Below are positions 56,235 to 64,000 of a stretch of 64,000 nt of DNA, piece by piece. This stretch comes from Bradyrhizobium sp. Ash2021 (lineage in GTDB: Bacteria > Pseudomonadota > Alphaproteobacteria > Rhizobiales > Xanthobacteraceae): assembly GCF_031202265.1 (NCBI RefSeq), contig NZ_CP100604.1:4074501-4138500 (forward strand), written 5' to 3'. Each line of letters starts with the position of its first letter. Within the stretch, counting starts at the first letter, position 1. The translations under genes and the position numbers were made by a program. The notes beneath the pieces were generated by a model. It saw only the letters and a program-made list of their open reading frames with translations, had not been told where the DNA came from and searched no databases.

Positions 56235-57723
56235 CAAGGTCAAGCGACAGCATGACCAGGGCCGGCTCACCGTTCGCGAGCGCATCGACAAACTGGTCGA
56301 CCAGAACAGCTTTCACGAGGTCGGCGCGATTTCCGGCGTCGCCGAATACGACGAGAAAAGCGAACTCAAGCATCTGACGCCGGCGAACTGCGTGTTCGGC
56401 CGCGGCAAGATCGACGGCCGTCCGGTGGTCGTGGTCGGCGACGATTTTACCGTGCGCGGCGGCTCGGCGGATGCGTCGATCTCGACCAAGCCGCTGATGG
56501 CGGAAGAGATGGCGCATCAGTTCCGCTTACCGATCATCCGCGTGATCGAAGGCTCGGGTGGCGGCGGCTCGGTGAAGACCATCGAAACCAGGGGCGCGGC
56601 CAATCTGCCCGGCGGCGTCGGCAGTACGCGCGCGTACTGGTTCACGACCGCGAACATGGCGCAGGTGCCGGTGGTGGGTTTGGGGCTCGGCTCGGTCGCG
56701 GGTCTCGGCGCGGCCAGACTGGCGGCCACCCATTACTCCGTGATGACGAAGAATTCCGCGATGTTCGTCGCGGGGCCGCCGGTGGTGAAGCGCCTCGGTC
56801 AGGATTTGACCAAACAGGAGCTCGGCGGCGCCGAGATCCAGACCCGGGCCGGCGGCATCGACCATGCCGTCGATACCGAGGAAGAAGCCTTTGAATGCGC
56901 CCGGCGCTTCCTGTCCTATCTGCCGTCGTCGGTTTATAGCCTGCCGCCGACGACGCCTTGCACCGACGATCCGGAGCGCGCCGAGGAATCCCTGATGAAG
57001 GCGGTGCCGCGCAATCGCCGTCAGGTCTACAAGATGCGCCCGATCATCGATGCCGTCGTCGACAAGGGCTCGTTCTTCGAGGTGGCTGCGAATTTCGGCC
57101 GCCCGGTCATCACCGGGCTCGCGCGGCTCGAAGGCCGCGCGGTGTTTTTGCTGGCCAGCGATCCCTTTCACTATGGCGGGTCGTGGACGGCGGACGCGTG
57201 CCAGAAGGTGGTGCGCTGGGTCGATTTCGCCGAGACCTTCCATCTGCCGGTGGTCTATCTGATGGATTGCCCGGGTTTCATGATCGGGCTCGAGGCCGAG
57301 AAGTCGGCCACCATCCGCCACGGCGTGCGGGCGATGGCCGCCGTCAACCAGTCGACCGTGCCCTGGTGCACCATCATCGTGCGCAATGCGTTTGGCGTCG
57401 CCGGCGTCGTGCATCAGCCGGCCAACCGCTACTCAATGCGCTACGCCTGGCCGTCGGCCTATTGGGGCTCGCTGCCGTTGGAGGGCGGCATCGAAGCCGC
57501 CTACCGCGCCGACATCGACGCGGCGGACGATCCGGCGGCGAAACTGAAAGAGATCGAGGACCGTCTCAACAAGCTGCGCTCGCCGTTCCGCTCGGCCGAA
57601 AAATTCTGGGTCGAGGAAGTGATCGATCCCCGCAAGACTCGCTCGTTGCTGTGCGAGTTCGCGCGCCTCGCCGAACCGATCCGCACGCCGGGCCCGGCGA
57701 CCAGTATGACGATCAGGCCGTAG
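56164..57723 (+). CDS. Acyl-CoA carboxylase carboxyltransferase (beta) subunit
   Basis: A 519-aa biotin-dependent carboxyltransferase. The N half has VRERIDKLVDQNSFHEVGAI and the oxyanion region IEGSGGGGSVKTIETRG. The C half has FLLASDPFHYGGSWTADACQ and YLMDCPGFMIGLEAEKS, with the conserved end AAYRADIDAADDPAAKLKEI. The variant motifs differ from propionyl-CoA carboxylase, so the acyl-CoA substrate is open. It starts inside the IclR gene, after ACGGAGGATACG. It would use the carrier at 54905 plus a biotin carboxylase encoded elsewhere. Confidence 0.92.
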   Translation: MNWKPELDDLARREAFAREMGGVDKVKRQHDQGRLTVRERIDKLVDQNSFHEVGAISGVAEYDEKSELKHLTPANCVFGRGKIDGRPVVVVGDDFTVRGGSADASISTKPLMAEEMAHQFRLPIIRVIEGSGGGGSVKTIETRGAANLPGGVGSTRAYWFTTANMAQVPVVGLGLGSVAGLGAARLAATHYSVMTKNSAMFVAGPPVVKRLGQDLTKQELGGAEIQTRAGGIDHAVDTEEEAFECARRFLSYLPSSVYSLPPTTPCTDDPERAEESLMKAVPRNRRQVYKMRPIIDAVVDKGSFFEVAANFGRPVITGLARLEGRAVFLLASDPFHYGGSWTADACQKVVRWVDFAETFHLPVVYLMDCPGFMIGLEAEKSATIRHGVRAMAAVNQSTVPWCTIIVRNAFGVAGVVHQPANRYSMRYAWPSAYWGSLPLEGGIEAAYRADIDAADDPAAKLKEIEDRLNKLRSPFRSAEKFWVEEVIDPRKTRSLLCEFARLAEPIRTPGPATSMTIRP

Positions 57724-57728
57724 TTCCC

Positions 57729-57811
57729 GTCATTGCGAGGAGCGAAGCGACGAAGCAATCCATTCTTCCTTTGCCGCACGATGGATTGCTTCGCTTCGCT
57801 CGCAATGACGG
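57729..57811. repeat. Palindromic intergenic repeat, full-length GTCATTGCGAG element
   Basis: Outer arms GTCATTGCGAG (57729-57739) and CTCGCAATGAC (57799-57809); inner arms CGAAGCAATCCAT and ATGGATTGCTTCG. It sits between the convergent carboxyltransferase and MFS genes, where it could form a bidirectional transcript end. This is the most complete member of the family also seen at 25521, 46517 and, as the core only, in 17715 and 19805. Confidence 0.8.
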
Positions 57812-57821
57812 CTGAGGGTCC

Positions 57822-59126
57822 TCACGCAGCCGCCGCCGCCGCTGCCGCCACCACCTTCGGCGCCGGCCGCGAGATCGCCAGCACGATCACCGACGCGACG
57901 ACGCAAAGCGCGCCGGCAACGAAGAATGCCGGCAGGTAGGTCGCATATATCGTCCGCGACAGGCCGGCGCCGAACGCTGCTGAGGCAGCGCCGAGCTGGT
58001 GGCCGGCAAAGATCCAGCCGAACACCAGATTGGCGCGTTCCGGCCCGAACCGTTGTGCGGTGAGACGCACGGTCGGCGGCACCGTGGCGATCCAGTCGAG
58101 GCCGTAGAACATCGCAAACAGCGACAGCCCGTAGAACGAGAAGTTGGTGAAGGGCAGGAACAGCAGCGACAGGCCGCGCAGCCCGTAATACCAGAACAGC
58201 AGATGCCGGTTGTCGTAGCGGTCCGACAGCCAGCCCGAGACGATGGTGCCGAAGAAGTCGAAGATGCCCATGGCAGCGAGCAGGCTCGCGGCCTGAACCT
58301 GCGGAATCCCGAAATCGAGGCACATCGGAATCAGATGCACCTGGATCAGGCCGTTGGTGGAGGCGCCGCAGATGAAGAAGGTCGCGAACAGGATCCAGAA
58401 GGCCCGCGATTTCGAGGCGTCGCGCAGCGTGCCGAGCGCCGCCGCCATGATCGGCGCGTTATTGGGAGGCGGCGCCGGCAATGGCTCGGTGCCCTCATCG
58501 CCAAATGGCCTCAGACCCAAATCGCCTGGCCGATCGCGCATGATCATCAGCACGGCAAACGCCGCGACGCCCAGCATCACGCAGACCAGCCCCAGCGCGA
58601 CGCGCCAGCCGTAGCGATCGGTCAGTGTTGCCAGCAGCGGCAGGAAGACGAGCTGGCCCGTGGCCACGCTGGCGGTGAGAATGCCGACCACCAGCCCGCG
58701 CCGCGCCGCAAACCAGCGCGCGGCAACGGTTGCGCCCAGCACCAGCGCGGTCATGCCGGTGCCGACGCCGATCACCACGCCCCACAGCAGCACCAGGTGC
58801 CAGACCTTTGTCATGGCCAGCGAGGCCATAAGACCGGAGGCCACCACCAGCAAGGCCGACAGCGTCACGTTGCGCAGGCCGTAGCGGTTCAACAGTGCGG
58901 CGGCGAATGGCGCCATCAACCCGAACAGGATGAACCGGATCGACAACGCCGAGGAAATCTCGGCGGGGGACCAGCCGAACTCCTTTTGCAGCGGCACGAT
59001 GAACACGCCGGGCGCGCCGACGGTGCCGGCGGTGATCAGCGCGGTGAGGAAGGTCACGCCGACCATCGCCCAGCCGTAATGGATATTGCGGCGAGCGAGG
59101 GCGGCCGACAGCCAGTTCGAGATCAT
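57822..59126 (-). CDS. MFS transporter
   Basis: A 434-aa major facilitator protein with twelve TMs in two halves separated by a hydrophilic loop (RPFGDEGTEPLPAPPPNN). TM1 begins IHYGWAMVGVTFLTALITAG; the inter-TM loops contain VAARWFAARRGLVVGILTAS and IVSGWLSDRYDNRHLLFWYY, typical of the oxalate/formate or monocarboxylate-like MFS branch. Ala-rich C-terminus. The substrate may be an organic acid linked to the neighbouring CoA genes, but this is only inferred. Confidence 0.9.
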   Translation of the reverse strand: MISNWLSAALARRNIHYGWAMVGVTFLTALITAGTVGAPGVFIVPLQKEFGWSPAEISSALSIRFILFGLMAPFAAALLNRYGLRNVTLSALLVVASGLMASLAMTKVWHLVLLWGVVIGVGTGMTALVLGATVAARWFAARRGLVVGILTASVATGQLVFLPLLATLTDRYGWRVALGLVCVMLGVAAFAVLMIMRDRPGDLGLRPFGDEGTEPLPAPPPNNAPIMAAALGTLRDASKSRAFWILFATFFICGASTNGLIQVHLIPMCLDFGIPQVQAASLLAAMGIFDFFGTIVSGWLSDRYDNRHLLFWYYGLRGLSLLFLPFTNFSFYGLSLFAMFYGLDWIATVPPTVRLTAQRFGPERANLVFGWIFAGHQLGAASAAFGAGLSRTIYATYLPAFFVAGALCVVASVIVLAISRPAPKVVAAAAAAAA

Positions 59127-59329
59127 TGAGCCTCAGAGGGTTTGATTGGGAGCGCTACCAGGACGTCTTATGCAGGGTTTTCCGGGAAGTCGCTTGGAGG
59201 TTCACTTGAGGTTCACTTGGGGTTTTCCTGGAAATTCCGTCTGATTTGCTTGACCTGCGCATCCTGACGTAAAAGCCATTTGACTGAAATGGTGTACTTC
59301 CCTCATTTCAGGACATGCACCACAAGCGC

Positions 59330-60526
<1,197 letters not shown>

Positions 60527-60565
60527 GGCGGGTCTCCTGGGATGTCAGATCGTTAACATTACGAT

Positions 60566-60618
60566 CATCATATGATGCGCCGCAAAAATTGCAACCGAGC
60601 CCGTCATGACAAATTGTC
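60566..60618. promoter_or_regulatory. Two palindromes between the thiolase and MFS genes
   Basis: CATCATATGATG (60566-60577) is a perfect 12-bp palindrome 40 bp upstream of the thiolase start; GACAAATTGTC (60608-60618) is a second, 5-bp-arm palindrome. Either could be an operator for a fatty-acid-responsive regulator. No bound factor is known. Confidence 0.35.
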
Positions 60619-60761
60619 GTGTTCGGATGAATTCGAGCATAGCCGCATGCGGTACTGCCGATTGACACGGGCATCGTCGGCGCTACGCTGCCCAAACAGG
60701 GAAGTTTTCCCAAAGAATCAAGAAAAGGGCAGGGGAACGCCGTGAAACGCGTCATCGCGTC

Positions 60762-62024
60762 TTGAGCGGAGCCGGGCGAACTTCCGCGCTCGCGCCATTC
60801 CACATCCGCAACTATCGCTTCCAATGGCCGTCCGATCTGCTCACCTCCTGGGCGTTCGAGGTCGAGACGCTGGTGCTCGGCTGGTACATCATGGTCGAGA
60901 CCGGTTCGGTGCTGCTGCTGACTGTGCTCGCATCGTTGCAATATGTCGGGACATTGATTGCGCCGGTACTCGGTATGGTCGGGGACCGCATGGGGCATCG
61001 GGATCTTCTGGCCGCGATGCGCCTTGCCTATACCGTGCTCTCTGCGACCATCATGACGCTGGCGCTGACCGGGCATTTGGCTCCGCTGAATGTCATGATC
61101 ATCGTCTCGATCATGGGCCTGATCCGCCCTTCGGATCTCGGTGTGCGCGGCGCACTGCTCGCGGACATTATGCCCGCCGAGCTACTGGTTGGTGCCATCA
61201 GTCTGGCGCGCACGACGCAGGACACCGCGCGCATCGCCGGCGCATTGACCGGTGCCGCATTGTTCGCCGCTCTCGGCATCGGTTTTGTGTATGTGGCGAT
61301 CGCCTGTTTCTATCTCGCGGCCGCCGTCTTGATGCTTTGCCTGACCCGTCCGGCAAAATCTCTCGGCGCAGTCGATCACCCGGCGAATGATACGCCGAGC
61401 TCGACCCTGCTGCGGGACCTGAAGGAGGGCATCGTTTATGCCTGGAGTGGTCCGGGAATGCGCGCGGCGCTTTGCGTCGCGTTCCTGGCCAATCTCACCG
61501 CATTTCCCCTGACAAACGGATTGCTGCCTTACGTGGCGCGCGACATCTTTCATACCGACCAGACCGGCCTTGGCTATCTATCGGCGAGCTTCGCGGTGGG
61601 CTCGCTGATCGGTTCGATCACGCTCAGTTTGGCCGGCGGCGTGCGCATCGCCCGGCTTTTGATCGGCGCGACGCTTGCCTGGTACGCGATGCTGTTGGTG
61701 TTCGTCGAGATCAGGACAATGCCGGTGGCGATGGCCTGCCTTGTGCTTGCCGGCATGGCGCAGAGCATGTCGATGATTTCGGCCGCCGTAATGCTGATGC
61801 GCCACGCCAGCGCACATCTCCGTGGCCGCGTAATGGGGGTGCGCATGATGGTGATCTACGGCCTGCCCCTCGGGTTGCTTGCGGCCGGCAGCTTGATTGA
61901 TCTGATCGGCTATTCCGCGACCGGCACGCTCTATGGATCTGCGGGGTTTATCGCGATGATGGCGATCGCGCTGCATTGGCGCGCCGATCTCTGGCCGGTG
62001 CACGCGCCGGCGAATGTGCGGTGA
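60762..62024 (+). CDS. MFS transporter (EntS-like MFS_3 family), start region possibly frameshifted
   Basis: A 420-aa twelve-TM exporter-type MFS protein (APFHIRNYRFQWPSDLLTSW; PVLGMVGDRMGHRDLLAAMR; IRPSDLGVRGALLADIMPAE). The frame opens with TTG at 60762, but the good ribosome site AGGGGAACGCC points to a GTG at 60742. From that GTG only seven codons (VKRVIAS) precede a TGA that overlaps the TTG. One extra T would fuse them as VKRVIASLSGAG. So the true start may be 60742 with a 1-base deletion, or the short leader is coupled to the TTG. The substrate is unknown. Confidence 0.85.
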   Translation: MSGAGRTSALAPFHIRNYRFQWPSDLLTSWAFEVETLVLGWYIMVETGSVLLLTVLASLQYVGTLIAPVLGMVGDRMGHRDLLAAMRLAYTVLSATIMTLALTGHLAPLNVMIIVSIMGLIRPSDLGVRGALLADIMPAELLVGAISLARTTQDTARIAGALTGAALFAALGIGFVYVAIACFYLAAAVLMLCLTRPAKSLGAVDHPANDTPSSTLLRDLKEGIVYAWSGPGMRAALCVAFLANLTAFPLTNGLLPYVARDIFHTDQTGLGYLSASFAVGSLIGSITLSLAGGVRIARLLIGATLAWYAMLLVFVEIRTMPVAMACLVLAGMAQSMSMISAAVMLMRHASAHLRGRVMGVRMMVIYGLPLGLLAAGSLIDLIGYSATGTLYGSAGFIAMMAIALHWRADLWPVHAPANVR

Positions 62025-62050
62025 AAGGGCGATGAGGCGTTTATACGCCG

Positions 62051-62821
62051 TTAGCGCTTGCGATCCAGAAAGCCCTGCATCAGCCGCTGCGGTTCGCCGG
62101 TCAGGAACGATTGTCCGAACACGCCGACGCTCAAGTTGACGGATTCCGTCAACGGCAACTCTTCCCATTGCCGCAGTAGGGCCTTTTGCGTGCGCAGCGC
62201 CTCGGGGCCGCATTCGAGCAAGGCCTTCACCGTGTGCTCCACCGCGGCGTCAAGGCCGCTTTGCGGCGCGACTACGTCGACGAGGCCCCAGCCGAGCGCG
62301 GTCGGCGCGTCGATGTTTTCGGCCGTCATCACCAGCCAGCGGGCGCGGCCCCAGCCGATCAGCCGCGGCAGCAGCGCCGCGTGGATCACCGAGGGGATGC
62401 CGACGCGCACCTCGGGCATGCCGAACATGGCATCATGGGCGGCAATCCGGAAATCGCAGGCGGCGGCCACTTCTAGCCCGCCGCCGAGGCACCAGCCGGG
62501 CAGCCGCGCGATCACCGGCGCCGGAAAGTTTCGCACGGCTTCGCAGAGGTCGCGCAGCCGCGTGATGAAGGCTTCCGCGGATTTCTGCTCGAGTTTGGCC
62601 ATCTCCTTGATGTCGGCGCCGCCGATCATGCTTTTTTCGCTCTGGCCGGCCAGGATCACCGCGCGGATGTCCTTGTCACCGGCGAGCTTCTCGAATCCCT
62701 CGCGCACGCCGTCGGTGACGGCGGAACCGAGGATATTGAGGGAACCGGCGTTGCAGATGGTCAGGCGAACGACGCCGCGCGGATCGCGGTCGACGCCGCA
62801 ATGGGGATTGAGCATGTCCAT
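62051..62821 (-). CDS. Enoyl-CoA hydratase/isomerase family protein
   Basis: A 256-aa crotonase-fold enzyme. Oxyanion-hole segments KSMIGGADIKEMAKL and LPGWCLGGGLEVAAACDFRI are intact, followed by FGMPEVRVGIPSVIHAALLP. The usual first catalytic Glu region reads PEVRVGIPS, where position 2 keeps Glu. The start at 62821 (MDMLNPHCGV) avoids a longer out-of-family N-terminus. It is divergent from the thioesterase at 62960, about 140 bp away. Confidence 0.92.
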   Translation of the reverse strand: MDMLNPHCGVDRDPRGVVRLTICNAGSLNILGSAVTDGVREGFEKLAGDKDIRAVILAGQSEKSMIGGADIKEMAKLEQKSAEAFITRLRDLCEAVRNFPAPVIARLPGWCLGGGLEVAAACDFRIAAHDAMFGMPEVRVGIPSVIHAALLPRLIGWGRARWLVMTAENIDAPTALGWGLVDVVAPQSGLDAAVEHTVKALLECGPEALRTQKALLRQWEELPLTESVNLSVGVFGQSFLTGEPQRLMQGFLDRKR

Positions 62822-62921
62822 GGAAAGTCTCGGCAAACAGGGGGCGGATCGCGCCACTTCCCGGACAAAGCATGGCCTTGTCAAGGGACCGGGAGGCGGC
62901 AGCGTTGCGAAGGCGCGGCGG

Positions 62922-62959
62922 CTGTTGTAATATGACATTCATCATTCAATGGAGCCGTC
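62922..62959 (+). promoter_or_regulatory. Leader element, copy 1 (thioesterase)
   Basis: CTGTTGTAATATGAC and ATTCAAT occupy the 38 bp before the ATG at 62960. About 25 of 40 positions match the segment exactly 600 bp downstream before the TetR gene. TAATAT could be a -10 box giving a short leader; the shared bases may be the TetR operator. Confidence 0.35.
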
Positions 62960-63535
62960 ATGACGATCACCGATACCGCCGACCTGTTTTCGCCCGCCAC
63001 CCGCCGGGAGCGCGTGGTGGAGTGGCAGGCGCCGGGGCCGGTAGCGAAGGCCGCGGCCAAAATGTCCGGGCTGGAGGTGATGGGTGCGATCCGGGACGGC
63101 ATCCTGCCAGCGCCGCCGATGGCGCGGCTGATCGGCTTTCGCATGACCGTGGCCGAGCCGGGGCGGATCGTGATGGAATTGGCGCCCCATGAGAGCCTGG
63201 AGAACACGATCGGCCTGCTGCATGGTGCTACCGCCGCGGCCTTGCTGGACACCGCCATGGGCTGCGCGATCTCGACCATGCTGCCGGCGGGACAGACCTC
63301 GGTCACCCTCGACCTGAAACTGACTTATTTGCGGTCGCTGTCGGTTCGTTCTGGGACAATTCAGGCCGAAGGAAAAGTCGTAAAACTCGGTCGCCAGACC
63401 AGCTACGCCGAGGGTTTCGTCCGCGACGGCGCGGGTCATCTTGCGGTGCACTCAACCGCGACCTTTTCGATGATCGGCGCGGGGGAAAACGCGAAATTGA
63501 TGCAGCTTTTCCGGGGCACAACTGCTATTATATGA
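62960..63535 (+). CDS. PaaI-family hotdog thioesterase
   Basis: A 191-aa hotdog-fold protein hydrolysing acyl-CoA thioesters. Core: HESLENTIGLLHGATAAALL with the HG motif and Asp in LLDTAMGCAI, then VTLDLKLTYLRSL. An N-terminal extension of about 45 residues (TRRERVVEWQAPGPVAKAAA) precedes the domain. The next gene, a TetR regulator, follows after 24 bp on the same strand. Confidence 0.9.
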   Translation: MTITDTADLFSPATRRERVVEWQAPGPVAKAAAKMSGLEVMGAIRDGILPAPPMARLIGFRMTVAEPGRIVMELAPHESLENTIGLLHGATAAALLDTAMGCAISTMLPAGQTSVTLDLKLTYLRSLSVRSGTIQAEGKVVKLGRQTSYAEGFVRDGAGHLAVHSTATFSMIGAGENAKLMQLFRGTTAII

Positions 63536-63559
63536 CTGCAAACATCCAATGAGACCCCC
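63522..63559 (+). promoter_or_regulatory. Leader element, copy 2 (TetR gene)
   Basis: CTGCTATTATATGAC and ATCCAAT precede the ATG at 63560 with the same spacing as in copy 1. The first bases overlap the end of the thioesterase gene. It is a possible independent promoter and TetR operator. Confidence 0.35.
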
Positions 63560-64000
63560 ATGCGATATTCCAGGGAACACAAGCAGGAAACCCACGCGCG
63601 GATCGTGAAGAAGGCCTCGGTCCGGCTTCGCGAGAAGGGCGCGCACGGCATCGGCGTCGCCGATCTGATGAAGGAGGCCGGCCTGACCCATGGCGGTTTC
63701 TACGCGCATTTCGATTCGCGCGAAGCGCTGGTGATCGAGGCCTTTGCCTATGCGATGGACCGCTCCACCGAGCGCTGGCGCAAGATCGCCGAAACGACGC
63801 CGCCGAACAAACGTCTGGCCACCATCGTCGAAACCTATCTAAACCCGGTGCATCGCGACGATCCCGGCAATGGCTGCGCGGTGCCGTCGCTGGGCGCGGA
63901 AATCGCCCGCGAAAGCCCGAAGACCCGCCGGGCGTTTGCCGCCAAGCTGGAACAGATGATCGACATGATGGCCGATCAGATATCAGATGTTCCGCGGAAG
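63560..64000 (+). CDS. TetR/AcrR-family regulator, cut by the window edge
   Basis: The first 147 codons are visible with no stop before the window ends. The N-terminal helix-turn-helix reads LREKGAHGIGVADLMKEAGL followed by THGGFYAHFDSREALVIEAF, the hallmark TetR DNA-binding motif. The ligand domain has begun (GNGCAVPSLGAEIARESPKT). Most TetR proteins are about 190-200 aa, so roughly 50 residues are missing. It probably controls the thioesterase just upstream and its own gene. Confidence 0.9.
   Translation, partial: MRYSREHKQETHARIVKKASVRLREKGAHGIGVADLMKEAGLTHGGFYAHFDSREALVIEAFAYAMDRSTERWRKIAETTPPNKRLATIVETYLNPVHRDDPGNGCAVPSLGAEIARESPKTRRAFAAKLEQMIDMMADQISDVPRK

Overview
The window looks like chromosomal sequence from a Bradyrhizobium-type alphaproteobacterium (Nitrobacteraceae). 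The evidence is high GC coding sequence throughout, an IalB-family protein, a PF04392-type solute-binding protein, a class III cyclase with TPRs, many acyl-CoA genes, and short palindromic intergenic repeats of the kind that litter these genomes. No rRNA, tRNA, CRISPR array, phage or insertion sequence was recognised. All identifications come from reading the sequence; no database search was run.

Layout. 1-2150: 3' part of an arylsulfatase whose reading frame breaks near its end. 2280-7982: IalB-like protein, a two-gene RND efflux operon and a divergent MarR regulator. 8037-14764: an iron/siderophore uptake locus (TonB-dependent receptor, PiuC-like dioxygenase, DUF2946 protein, ExbB, ExbD, TonB) preceded by 23-bp repeats that also have a relative in front of a small upstream gene. 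14765-20222: a sparse stretch with a small secreted protein, an orphan solute-binding protein, a membrane protein, an adenylate-cyclase/TPR protein between two imperfect 80-bp direct repeats, and a cupin. 20304-28722: AraC/GlcG/DedA-rhodanese operon, catalase with aquaporin, an orphan branched-chain-type binding protein, a tail-anchored protein, an M50 protease and a GFA protein.

28882-40860 is a LacI-regulated sugar or sugar-acid locus. On the minus strand lie two SDRs, an IlvD/Edd sugar-acid dehydratase and the LacI repressor. Divergently lie a complete ABC importer (ATPase, Tat-exported binding protein, two permeases), a DenD-like dehydrogenase, a KDG kinase (broken by a frameshift) and KDPG aldolase. 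The logic is import, oxidation to an aldonate, dehydration to a 2-keto-3-deoxy acid, phosphorylation and aldol cleavage.

40899-46488 is an acyl-CoA degradation cluster: SCP2-type thiolase, CaiB CoA-transferase, acyl-CoA dehydrogenase, and a thiolase-like protein without the nucleophilic cysteine coupled to a DUF35 protein, which together resemble an acyl-CoA retro-aldolase. A 33-residue membrane protein, an AhpD/CMD protein, an Hsp70-like protein, Tex, an uncharacterised 380-aa protein and a glutaminase-STAS-cNMP fusion follow. 54905-64000 holds a second CoA block: biotin carrier, IclR regulator, carboxyltransferase, two MFS transporters, acetyl-CoA acetyltransferase, enoyl-CoA hydratase, thioesterase and the start of a TetR regulator.

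Three places (1863, 39627-39631, 60760) look like single indels in otherwise intact genes. This could be real decay or sequence error and affects how much weight those genes can bear.
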